Source: Rhodospirillales bacterium Ga0074136 (GTDB lineage Bacteria; Pseudomonadota; Alphaproteobacteria; Acetobacterales; Acetobacteraceae). Taken from it: a DNA stretch of 45,886 bases. Shown one piece after another: positions 8,331 through 16,364 of the stretch (its first letter is position 1; every line of letters begins with the position of its first letter). The notes under the pieces are model-generated. The model was not told the DNA's origin, searched no databases, and saw nothing but the letters and a program-made list of their open reading frames with translations. The position numbers and the translations under genes are program-made. The DNA is taken from NCBI GenBank assembly GCA_001464375.1, contig LNEW01000016.1, forward strand, positions 1 through 45,886, read 5' to 3'.

Positions 8331-11299
8331 GACAGCCCCACCACGCCGGTGTCGCGCCAATAGCCGGCCTCGTTCTTCATGGTCTGCAGCCGTATCTCCA
8401 CGTCGGAGCGCCTGAGCGCGGTGCCTTCCGAATCCTCGATCTCCTCGACGCGGAAATCCTCGCGCTTTTCCTCCTGGCCTGGCGCGTCGGGGTCCATGTC
8501 GGCGCGGCGGATCTTGACGCGCAGCGGAAGCGCCATGCGCGGAACGCTTTCAGGGTTGGCGAATTCCAGCGCGTAGAGCGGCGTGGCGGGCCAGCGTTCG
8601 ATCGGCAATTGCCGGAAACCGAGGAAGGTCGGCGCCGCGAAGGTCATGGTGAATTCCACGCCGTCAGAACCGGCCGGGCGCTTCTCCAGGTCCACCTCCG
8701 ACAGCAGCACGCCCTGCTCGCGGATCTGCCCCGAGATCTCCATCCGCCCGATGAACCGCGCCGTGGATTTCATCGAGAGTTGCGACGTCCGCATCAGGAA
8801 GGATTCCAGCCGCCCTTCGGCCAGCGCGCACAGCATCGCGCCCACCGCCGCGCTGGTCTTGGGGTCCTCGATGCGCGCATTGGCGTCGCGGAAAGGATAC
8901 CAGCCACCCACGGCATAGCGGTGCATCCCGATCATGCGATGCGGCGGCACCGGCGACTTCGCCAGCACGATGTCGGTCACCGCGCGCAGCCGGGACGGCC
9001 GGCCGGACAGCAGCAGCACGTCGCAATCGTAGTGCCAGACCACTTCGCACAGATCCGCCAAGACCGGGCCGAGCGTCGCCTGGATCACCGCCTCCACGCG
9101 CCGCGCATCGGCGGCCACTTCCACATCGGCAATGGCGAAACCGCGCGCGCCAGCCTGGCGGGCCGCGGTCTCGAAGAAGGCAATGGCGCGCGGGTTGGCC
9201 GGCTGCGCGCCGGCATCCAGCACGGACCGCACGCTGGCCCGGAACACCTCGCCCATCGCGCGGCCCTCGATGCGCTCGTAGGCGTGCAGCACGCCCAGGC
9301 CGACCGGTTCCAGCACCTGGGCCACGAACTGCCGGCGCAGGTGGCGGTCCACCTCCGACTGCCCGCCGCGGTCCCCGCCCAGTGTCTGGCGCAGGAAGGC
9401 GTTCGGGTCCGACATGCCGGCGGCGCGCAGCGCATCGGCCACCTGCGGCAGGACAAGGTGGGTGATGAGGCCTTCCAGCACCTCGTCGCCGGCGATCTTG
9501 AAGCCTTCGCGGAACTCCTGGCGCGGCACGATGGTGTCGCGGTTCTCCACGCTCCAGGTCACCACCATCAGGTCGGTGGTGCCGCCGCCGATGTCGATCG
9601 ATGCCACGCGCAGGCAGGGATTCGGCCCGCGTTCGGGGCGCACGCGCCCGGCGAGTTCGAACATCCTCTGCGCATCGCCCTGCAGGCGCTGGGTGATCTC
9701 GGTGTAGAGCCAGACAACCTGCGTCGCCGTGGCCTCATCGAGGTTAAGCAGGACGCGCGGTTCCGGCGGTGCGGTCGGCCCCGCTTCCGTCCAGCCGAGC
9801 ATGTCCCAGGCGAGCTTGATGGCGCCTTCGGCACGTTCCCGCAGGATTTTTTGTTCCGCCAAAGGCATCGCCGGCGGCAGCGTCAGGATCACGCGGCGCA
9901 ATCGGCGCGGCACGTCGGCGAAGCGGCGCGCGGCACGCGTGGCCGGCGCGTTGATCTGCGTGATCGCCTGCATCAGCAATTCGGCCAGCAGGAAGGTGTA
10001 CATGGCCGATCGCGAGAAGCGCGCGCGCACGGCCGGCTGGCCGCGCCCGCGCAGCATGCGCAGCGCCTCGCCGGTCTCGGTCACATGCGCCATGAAGGGG
10101 CCGGACACTGGCGGTTCCGTCGTCACGCCATCGCTGGCACGGCCGTTGAAGCGCCAGCCCTGCACGTTCGGGCGCCGATCCCACAGGTAGCGCTTCGGGC
10201 TGGAAATGCCGGTCGCACCCTCATTGCCCTGCGTCGCGGCGGCAAGCCGCATCGCCTCCGGCCCGACGCGCACCGGGGATGGCCAGCGGAAGGCGTTCGC
10301 GCGGCCCGACCGGCGCGAAATGGCATCGCGCCCGAACGACCCCACGGCGAATTCCACGCGGCTTTCGAAGGGCCGCGCATAGACATCCTCCGGTCGCGAC
10401 AGGTCGCGCAGCGCCAGCACCTGCGAATTGTTCAACGATGGCGCATCCTGGCTTTCCTCCACCAGCACGCCGCAGGTGCGCGCATTGCCGATATCCAGCA
10501 CCAGGTCGACATTGATCGGCGCATAGCCGCGATTGTCGGAGACCACGTCCACCAGCCGGATGCGCGGCAGGATGCCGATGCCCTCCAGCAACCCGAGGAA
10601 CCCCAGGTAGCGCGCCCAGTGTTCGCAGGCATGGGGAAAGTCCTCGGGCCGCAGCGGCCGCCCGCCACGCTGCGCCTGGCGCAATTCCCGGAAGCCTTCC
10701 TCCAGCCACTGGCCCACCCAGGATTCATTGAGGAACCACGCATTTTCGCCGTGCGCGAAGACCGGCGCGAATTCCTGCTGGCGCGCGGAATCCTCCGGCG
10801 CCGGCGCGACATAGGGGCGTTCCGCCGTGCGCGGCATCAGCGCCGTGTCGAAGGCGAGCACCAGGCGGTGCGAATGCCCCTCGGGGTCGCGCACCGGCTT
10901 CTCGGTGATGTAGGCGCGCGCCCAGTTGGACGGGCCACGGTCGTACACTTCCTTGCCGTCCGCGCCGCGCGCATGGACGCGGAAATAGGGCAGCGGCACC
11001 CATTTGTTCAGGAACGGTTCCAGCGCCTGCGCGCGGGAGACGGCATAGGTCTCCTCCTGCGGCGGCACCTGGCGCGTGACGGGATCGGCCAGGTCGCCAT
11101 CGGCATCCTGTTCCAGCACGCGCAGGATGGTGGGCGACTTGCCCTCGTGGTCCACCTGCTCGCGCAGCTGTTCCTCCCAGAAGGACCGCGACCCGCGCGG
11201 CAGCCGGTCCATGTCGAAGTCGAGGTCGAGGAACTGGATGCCGGAGGACGGCACCAGGCTGATCAAACCGGCAGGGGTCGCAGAACTGCTCATGGGCAT
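8327..11299 (-). CDS. srfB: Virulence factor SrfB-family ASKHA (actin/Hsp70-fold) ATPase
   Basis: This 990-residue protein shows the phosphate-binding motifs of the actin/Hsp70 superfamily: LVLDIGNARTCGVLV at about 266-280 and ASIDIGGGTTDLMVV at 566-580. A later LLLSGRPSRLRAV fits the adenosine motif. Length and position directly before the SrfC GTPase identify it as SrfB. An N-terminal region of about 260 residues precedes the ATPase fold. ATG at 11299 is used, with GAGATGGG just upstream; ATG at 11293 is possible. It is predicted to be cytoplasmic and to act as a nucleotide-dependent chaperone or switch for SrfC and the membrane SrfA-like proteins; that role is inference. Confidence 0.88.
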   Translation of the reverse strand: MPMSSSATPAGLISLVPSSGIQFLDLDFDMDRLPRGSRSFWEEQLREQVDHEGKSPTILRVLEQDADGDLADPVTRQVPPQEETYAVSRAQALEPFLNKWVPLPYFRVHARGADGKEVYDRGPSNWARAYITEKPVRDPEGHSHRLVLAFDTALMPRTAERPYVAPAPEDSARQQEFAPVFAHGENAWFLNESWVGQWLEEGFRELRQAQRGGRPLRPEDFPHACEHWARYLGFLGLLEGIGILPRIRLVDVVSDNRGYAPINVDLVLDIGNARTCGVLVEESQDAPSLNNSQVLALRDLSRPEDVYARPFESRVEFAVGSFGRDAISRRSGRANAFRWPSPVRVGPEAMRLAAATQGNEGATGISSPKRYLWDRRPNVQGWRFNGRASDGVTTEPPVSGPFMAHVTETGEALRMLRGRGQPAVRARFSRSAMYTFLLAELLMQAITQINAPATRAARRFADVPRRLRRVILTLPPAMPLAEQKILRERAEGAIKLAWDMLGWTEAGPTAPPEPRVLLNLDEATATQVVWLYTEITQRLQGDAQRMFELAGRVRPERGPNPCLRVASIDIGGGTTDLMVVTWSVENRDTIVPRQEFREGFKIAGDEVLEGLITHLVLPQVADALRAAGMSDPNAFLRQTLGGDRGGQSEVDRHLRRQFVAQVLEPVGLGVLHAYERIEGRAMGEVFRASVRSVLDAGAQPANPRAIAFFETAARQAGARGFAIADVEVAADARRVEAVIQATLGPVLADLCEVVWHYDCDVLLLSGRPSRLRAVTDIVLAKSPVPPHRMIGMHRYAVGGWYPFRDANARIEDPKTSAAVGAMLCALAEGRLESFLMRTSQLSMKSTARFIGRMEISGQIREQGVLLSEVDLEKRPAGSDGVEFTMTFAAPTFLGFRQLPIERWPATPLYALEFANPESVPRMALPLRVKIRRADMDPDAPGQEEKREDFRVEEIEDSEGTALRRSDVEIRLQTMKNEAGYWRDTGVVGLS

Positions 11300-11377
11300 C
11301 CCATCTCGCGCCCGCGAGTGTGCCGCAGCGCGCGCCCGGGCGCCAACGTGTCGGGATCGGGCGTTGCGGGCATCAGG

Positions 11378-12559
11378 TCACGGGCAGTTCAAGCGGTAGC
11401 GCCAGCGCGTGTTCGCGAAGGGGCCGATCACCACCACCTCCACCACATTGTCGCCGCCCTGGGGCCGCCAGTCGAAGCCGATCCGCCCGCGGCCGCTGAC
11501 CATCCCGGGGGTCTGGGCGATGACCCGCCCGCGATAGCGCACCTCGATCCGGTCCGGCACCGTCTGCGTGTCGTAGTCGAGCGTCACCTGGCCGGGCGTC
11601 GGGCCGACATAGTGCCGCGTGCGCGTCTCCCCGGCACCGCCCGACTGCGTGTCCACGTTGCAGGGCTGCGTGCCGGGCGGCGGGCCGGGCGGGGGCTGCT
11701 CCGGCTCGGGCGGCGGCGGGGGCGGCTCGGGGGGCGGCAGCGGTAGCGGGTCCTCCCGCGGCGGCGGCGGCTCGGGGGCCGGTGGCGGCGGCTCGGGCGG
11801 GCGCGGCGGCGGCGGTTCGGGTGCGCGGGGCAGCGGGCACGCCAGGCGCCGACGCCCGAGTTCCTCCTCCAGCCGCGCCAATTCGGTGCGCAGGTCGCGT
11901 TCGCCGCGCTCGGCCTCGACCAGCCGCGCCAGCGCCTCGAGGTCACCGGGGGCCGCCACACATTGCGCCTGCGGCGGCGTGAAGAAGCGCCAGGCCAGCA
12001 GCGGGCCGAGCAGCCCGGCCAGCAGCGCCAGCAGCGCCAGCGCGCCGAGCGTGACCGCCCACACCGCCCAGGGACGGCGCGGCGGGGGCTGCCAGTGCAC
12101 ACCATCGTCGAAGCGCGCCAGCAGGCCGAGCGGCCCCGGCGCGGCACCGCCGACATGCCCCCAGCCGGCCAGCACCGGTCGGCCATCGACGGCAAAGACC
12201 ATGTCGAAAGACGGGATTTCCGCCAGTGCCGGCCACAGCGCCACCAGCGGGCCGCCGCCGGACGCCGCCTGGCGCTCCGCCTCGCGCCGCAGATCGGACA
12301 GGATGCGCCCGGCCTCGGCCGTCAGCGCGGCGCGGGATGCGGCGTCGATATCCGCATAGCGCGCCATGCGCGCACCCGGCGCGCCCCAGCCGATGCCACC
12401 ATCCTCCGCCACCGGCTGCGCGAACAGCGCCGCATGGGCGGGCGACAGCCGCCCCGCTTCCGCCCGCAGCACGGCGAAGGCCTGGTCGGGTGGCATGGGC
12501 AGCAGCACGCGCAAGTCCTGCGGGCGCGTCGCGGTCAATCGGAGCATCGCGCCACTCAT
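11378..12559 (-). CDS. SrfA-like membrane protein, third paralog (beta-rich C-terminal domain)
   Basis: The 393-residue protein has an N-terminal domain (to about 140) with HAALFAQP, IGWGAPGA and GRPVLAGWGH signatures shared with its two upstream neighbours. One membrane helix follows at about 164-192, then PQAQCVAAP, a coiled coil (205-240) ending RRLAC, and an extreme Pro-rich linker (245-297). The C-terminal domain of about 95 residues is beta-rich (VTLDYDTQTVPDRIEVRYRG) and presumably periplasmic. I do not recognise that domain; a jelly-roll or carbohydrate-binding fold is conceivable. The start overlaps the previous stop as ATGA; srfB follows after 78 bp. The N-terminal domain recalls SrfA of Salmonella, which has a comparable IDWY-type motif. 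Confidence 0.75.
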   Translation of the reverse strand: MSGAMLRLTATRPQDLRVLLPMPPDQAFAVLRAEAGRLSPAHAALFAQPVAEDGGIGWGAPGARMARYADIDAASRAALTAEAGRILSDLRREAERQAASGGGPLVALWPALAEIPSFDMVFAVDGRPVLAGWGHVGGAAPGPLGLLARFDDGVHWQPPPRRPWAVWAVTLGALALLALLAGLLGPLLAWRFFTPPQAQCVAAPGDLEALARLVEAERGERDLRTELARLEEELGRRRLACPLPRAPEPPPPRPPEPPPPAPEPPPPREDPLPLPPPEPPPPPPEPEQPPPGPPPGTQPCNVDTQSGGAGETRTRHYVGPTPGQVTLDYDTQTVPDRIEVRYRGRVIAQTPGMVSGRGRIGFDWRPQGGDNVVEVVVIGPFANTRWRYRLNCP

Positions 12560-13875
12560 GGCACCGTGAACTCCCCGACCACCTGGTCGCGCATGCCCTG
12601 GCGCGCCGTGCCGGTGAACACCTGGTCGGGACGGCCTTCGCGGCGCACCGTCACGCGGTACGGCGTGGTGGGCCCGTCGGCACGGTCGAAGTAGTCCACC
12701 ACGATCCGATAGGTGCCGGGCTGCGGGTCGCGTTCGAACACCACGTTCTCGACAGGGGTGCGGGTGGTGGGACCGCCGGCGGCGTTGCGGTCGATGTCGA
12801 GCGACCCGCCGCAGGCCTGGCGGTTGCGGAAGTCGATCCGCTGCCCGCCCGGGCAGATCACCGCGAGATCGAGGTCGTTGCGGTCATCCCAGGCCAGGAT
12901 CACCTGCGTGCGCCCGCGCCGCGCACCCTGCCGGTCGGCCCGGTCGAGGTCGGTGTTGCGCGGCGGCTCGGGCGGCGGCTGCGGGGGCGGCTGCGGCGGA
13001 GGCTGCTGCGGCCGCGGCTGCGGTGGCGGATCGGGCTGGCGCGGCGGCGGTTCCGGCGGGCGCGGCGGTTCGGGCGGACGCGGCGGCGGGGGTGGCGGCT
13101 GGCACAGCAGGCGGCGCTCCCCGGCCTCGGCGTAGATGCGGGCGAGTTCGGCGCGCAAGGCACCCTCGCGCGCCTCCTCCTCCCGCAGCCTGTCGAGTGT
13201 GCCGACCTGGCTCGGGGGCGCGACGCATTGCGCCTGCGGGGTCGCGAACCAACCGAAGGGGTCGCGCCAGAGCAGCCATAGCGCCAGCAGAAGCAACGCG
13301 AGCGCGAGCAGCAGCGCCAGCAGCCAGGGCCAGATGCGGTTGCGCGCGGCGGCGGCGGCGGCTGGCGGGCCGACCATGGTCATCGGCGCGACCGGCGTCG
13401 GCACCATCTTGACCAGCAATTCGCGCATGCCGCCCGGACCGGCCGCCGTATGGCCCCAGGGGGCCAGCACCGGCACGCCGTCGCGCACGCGGATCGCGCC
13501 CTGGTCGGGAATTTCCAGCGCCAGGCGCAGCAACTCGCCGAGGAAGCGCTCGCCCTCGCTGGCCGACCCGCGCAGTTTCTCGGCGGCCGCCTGGATCTCG
13601 GCGACCATGGGCATCAGCAGGGCGCGCGCGGCCTCCGCCGCGACGGGATCGAGTTGCGGCAGCGGCACCGCTGGCCCGGCACCCGGCGCGTACCAGTCGA
13701 TGCTGCCTTTCTCGGGGTCCGGGTTCGGTTCGGCGAAAATCGCGGCGTGGCGGGGCGACAGCGCGCGCCGCAGGTACTGCGTCAGCTGTTCCCAGTGCTG
13801 CACCGCGAGCTGCCCACCGACGCCCTGCGCCAGCAGGTCCCGGTTCAGCGTGGTGGCGATCAGGCTGTCGTCCAC
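12556..13875 (-). CDS. SrfA-like membrane protein, second paralog with DUF2135-like C-terminal domain
   Basis: In this 439-residue protein the N-terminal domain (1-150) contains HAAIFAEP, GSIDWYAPGA and GVPVLAPWGH, matching the paralogs. A membrane helix spans about 181-203, PQAQCVAPP and a coiled coil follow (222-255, ending RRLLC), and then a Pro/Arg linker to about 306. The C-terminal domain (322-439) has LAWDDRNDLDLAVICPGG, GGSLDIDRNAAGG, VENVVF and PGTYRIVVDYF, the pattern of DUF2135/YfaP-like domains in secreted proteins. GTG at 13875 is chosen because GGAG lies about 7 bases upstream and conserved sequence begins there. The C-terminus is predicted to be periplasmic. Confidence 0.78.
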   Translation of the reverse strand: MDDSLIATTLNRDLLAQGVGGQLAVQHWEQLTQYLRRALSPRHAAIFAEPNPDPEKGSIDWYAPGAGPAVPLPQLDPVAAEAARALLMPMVAEIQAAAEKLRGSASEGERFLGELLRLALEIPDQGAIRVRDGVPVLAPWGHTAAGPGGMRELLVKMVPTPVAPMTMVGPPAAAAAARNRIWPWLLALLLALALLLLALWLLWRDPFGWFATPQAQCVAPPSQVGTLDRLREEEAREGALRAELARIYAEAGERRLLCQPPPPPPRPPEPPRPPEPPPRQPDPPPQPRPQQPPPQPPPQPPPEPPRNTDLDRADRQGARRGRTQVILAWDDRNDLDLAVICPGGQRIDFRNRQACGGSLDIDRNAAGGPTTRTPVENVVFERDPQPGTYRIVVDYFDRADGPTTPYRVTVRREGRPDQVFTGTARQGMRDQVVGEFTVP

Positions 13876-13897
13876 GGGGGGTCTCCGCCGTCCCGGG

Positions 13898-15784
13898 TCA
13901 GCGCGGTATGGCAGGGATGAGGGGGAACGCATCCGGCAGCGCGCCGGAGGCGGGCGGGAGAGGCGTGCCGGATGCTGGCGGCACCGCGGCCGGGGCCTCG
14001 GGTGCGACGGCCGGCGGGGCGGTACCGGGCGGCGGGGCGGCGGGCGGTGGTCCGCCAGCCGGCGGCGCGGCGGGCAGCGTACTCGGCGGTGTCGCGCCGG
14101 CCGGCGGCGGGGGTGCGGCTGGCGCGGGAGCGCCGCCCGGCGCAAGTGTTGCCGGCGTGCAGGCGCCGGTCACCTCGGCGACCGTCACGCCATTCGCCGC
14201 CAGGAAGGCCAGCAACGAGTCGACCTTCTGCGCGTAGGACACGCGCTCCCCTTGCTCGGCATTGAAGAAGCCGAAGGTGTTCACGCCGACCACGCGCCCG
14301 CAGCGGTCCACCAGCGGCCCGCCGGAATTGCCCCGGCTGATCGCCGCCGTGTGCGGCATCACGACCAGCCCCGAAGGCAGGTTCTGCACCGCGCTGACCA
14401 GGCCATCCGTCACCGCGAGTTCCGGGATGGATTGGATGTTGCCGTCCAGCAGCGCCTGGAAATTGGCATCGGTCTGCATGATGGCCTGCGGGAAGCCGGC
14501 GGCGATCACCGGATCAAGCCTGCTCGCCACCCGCGTCAGGCCGAGCGGGCTCAGCGCCGGCGCGTCGGGGGGCAGGCGCAGGATGGCGAAGTCGGTCCGG
14601 CCCGGCGCCGGGTCGGGCGTCTGTGCGACCACCTGCACCGTGCGCGGGCGGCCGAGCCGGCGGTTCACCACATAGGTGCGCGCGGGATCGAGGTTCGCGA
14701 CGACATGCGCATTGGTCACGATGATGCCCGGCGCCACCACGAAGCCGGTGCCGGTGCCCACCCCCTGCCCGTTCGCCAGCGGCCCGAGCACCAGCACCGT
14801 CGCCTGGTCGAGCAGTTCGATCAGCGTGCCCTGGAAGGCCTGCTGCCCCGGCGCCGGCGGCGGGATGGCGGAGGGCTGCACCGGCGTGATCTGCGGCGGC
14901 GTCAGCGGCGAGAGGCCGAAATCGCCCGGCCGGCAGACATCGCCGGCAAGGGCGGCGCGCGCCTGTTCGATCTCGGTCCGCAGCGCGTCGTTGGTCGCGC
15001 GCTGGCGGGTGATCTGCTCGGTGATGCGGGGTTCGTCGGCGACATGCGCGACCAGGCGCTGCTGCGCAATGCGGTCGGAAATCAACTGCCAGCCGAGCCA
15101 GAAGCCGAGGCCGAGGAAGACGAGCGCCACCAGCAGCCCGACCGGCAGCAGCCACCTGTTCCAGGCGGAGCCGGTGGCACGCGCGGCCGGCGCGGCGGCG
15201 GCCACGGGTGCGACAGGCGGCGGTGGGGGTGGCGGCGGCGCGGCGGCGCGCGGCGGCGGCGGGGGTGCCACGGGGCGCGGCGGTTCGGCGGCGGACGCGG
15301 CTTCAGCGGCCAGGGCGGGCGGCAGCGCGGCGCCATAGACGGCGCGCAGGTGCTGCGTGCGCGAGGCCGGGTCGCGCAGCGCGCCGGCGGGGGCCAGGCC
15401 CCAGCCGGTCAGCACCGGGCGGTCGTCGAGCGCCAGGATCGACTCCGGCCCCGCCAGCACCAGCGCGCCGCGCAGCAGCGGGTCGGCCATGAGCGGCGCC
15501 AGCGCGGCGAGGTCGGCGGCCAGGCGCTGTTCCACCACCGCGCGGCGCGCCGGCGGCAGGGCGGACATCGGCACCGGGTCGCCCGCCGCCTCGGCATACC
15601 AGGAGACCGAGCCGGCATTGCGCCCATTGCCCCAGGTGACCGTGGGTTCGGCGAACAGCGCCGCGCGGTCGGGGCCGACCAGCGCGCGCAGCCGCGCATC
15701 GGCGTCGAGCACCGCGGCGCCGCCCACGGCGACGGGCTCCAGCCCCTGGAGGTCGGTCTTCAGGATGAAGCGCGGGCTCGCCAT
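13898..15784 (-). CDS. SrfA-like membrane-anchored trypsin-like (S1C) serine protease, first paralog
   Basis: The 628-residue protein has an SrfA-like N-terminal domain (HAALFAEP-type RAALFAEP near 40, SVSWYAEA at 59-66, RPVLTGWG at 122-129). A Pro-rich linker (168-200), a membrane helix at 211-232 and a short coiled coil follow. The protease domain (about 318-530) has a complete triad: His360 in VTNAHVV, Asp398 in TDFAIL and Ser487 in GNSGGP. There is no PDZ domain; an Ala/Pro tail of about 85 residues ends the protein. The protease faces the periplasm if the N-terminus is cytoplasmic. It is the first gene of the operon; ATG at 15784 is preferred over 15838. Confidence 0.85.
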   Translation of the reverse strand: MASPRFILKTDLQGLEPVAVGGAAVLDADARLRALVGPDRAALFAEPTVTWGNGRNAGSVSWYAEAAGDPVPMSALPPARRAVVEQRLAADLAALAPLMADPLLRGALVLAGPESILALDDRPVLTGWGLAPAGALRDPASRTQHLRAVYGAALPPALAAEAASAAEPPRPVAPPPPPRAAAPPPPPPPPVAPVAAAAPAARATGSAWNRWLLPVGLLVALVFLGLGFWLGWQLISDRIAQQRLVAHVADEPRITEQITRQRATNDALRTEIEQARAALAGDVCRPGDFGLSPLTPPQITPVQPSAIPPPAPGQQAFQGTLIELLDQATVLVLGPLANGQGVGTGTGFVVAPGIIVTNAHVVANLDPARTYVVNRRLGRPRTVQVVAQTPDPAPGRTDFAILRLPPDAPALSPLGLTRVASRLDPVIAAGFPQAIMQTDANFQALLDGNIQSIPELAVTDGLVSAVQNLPSGLVVMPHTAAISRGNSGGPLVDRCGRVVGVNTFGFFNAEQGERVSYAQKVDSLLAFLAANGVTVAEVTGACTPATLAPGGAPAPAAPPPPAGATPPSTLPAAPPAGGPPPAAPPPGTAPPAVAPEAPAAVPPASGTPLPPASGALPDAFPLIPAIPR

Positions 15785-15902
15785 GGTCTCACTCGGCTCC
15801 GGGCGGAAGGCTGCGGTGGCGCGGCCGATCCCCCGCACCCTCCGCCGCGACTCTGGGCAGGATCATCATGCGCGAGAATGGCTTCGCCGTGGCGAAGATC
15901 AC

Positions 15903-15918
15903 CTTGCGCCGGCGCAAG
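15903..15918. terminator. Perfect 16-bp palindrome between two minus-strand operons
   Basis: CTTGCGCC is followed directly by its reverse complement GGCGCAAG. It lies 33 bp past the Rieske gene stop and 118 bp before the first SrfA-like gene. There is no U-tract, so it may be a weak terminator or a protein-binding palindrome rather than a classical terminator. The surrounding 166 bp has no convincing promoter motif that I can identify. Confidence 0.3.
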
Positions 15919-15950
15919 CGGCGCCGTCCGTGAAGGTTTTCAGGCCGGGC

Positions 15951-16364
15951 TCAGGCGTCCACCACCACGTAGTCCTCCTCGACGCGCACGGCGAAGGTCT
16001 CGGCCTGGTAGGGGCCTTCGACCAGCGCGGCGCCGGGTTCCACATGCGCCGGAAACGGCCGCACCTTCACCCGCCGCGGGTCGAACCACGACTTCCCCGT
16101 GCGGATGTCGAATTCCCACTGGTGCCACGGGCAGCGCACGAATTCCCCGGCGCGGGAATAGCGATAGGTGCCCGGTTCCTCGGACTGCGTCAGCCCACAC
16201 AGGATGCCACCCGACAGCGGCCCGCCCTGGTGCGGGCAGCGGTCGAGCAGGGCAAAGAACGCGCCATCCAGGTTGAACACCACGATCCGCTTGCCCGCGG
16301 CCTCGACAACCTTGCGCCCGCCGGGCGGGATCTCCGCCACCGGCGCCACCACATGCCGCGCCAT
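15951..16364 (-). CDS. Rieske [2Fe-2S] ferredoxin-like protein
   Basis: This 137-residue protein is a stand-alone Rieske domain. The cluster ligands are CPHQGG and CPWHQWEFD, separated by about 30 residues; the second box is followed by RTGKSWF, as in ring-hydroxylating dioxygenase ferredoxins and Rieske-type electron carriers. No catalytic mononuclear iron domain is fused. The ATG overlaps the upstream amidohydrolase stop as TGATG. It probably donates electrons to, or acts with, the hydrolases' pathway; the partner oxygenase is not in the window. Confidence 0.85.
   Translation of the reverse strand: MARHVVAPVAEIPPGGRKVVEAAGKRIVVFNLDGAFFALLDRCPHQGGPLSGGILCGLTQSEEPGTYRYSRAGEFVRCPWHQWEFDIRTGKSWFDPRRVKVRPFPAHVEPGAALVEGPYQAETFAVRVEEDYVVVDA

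Noticed and set aside
8609..11746. A 1045-codon open frame on the plus strand opposite srfB
   Set aside because: It is antisense to a gene with clear ATPase motifs, is rich in Arg, His and Gly, and shows no family pattern. GC-rich third positions produce such shadows.
11650..13140. Long CCG/GGC-rich tracts that resemble low-complexity repeats
   Set aside because: They encode Pro-rich linkers of two membrane proteins and fit the protein architecture.
15868..15936. A 22-codon plus-strand frame with an AGGA upstream, ending in an Arg/Lys run
   Set aside because: Too short, no homology pattern, and overlaps a palindrome between two operons.
13136..16276. A 1046-codon plus-strand open frame across the SrfA-like genes
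   Set aside because: Antisense shadow of genes with a protease triad and membrane helices; Gly/Arg-rich and without a start signal.
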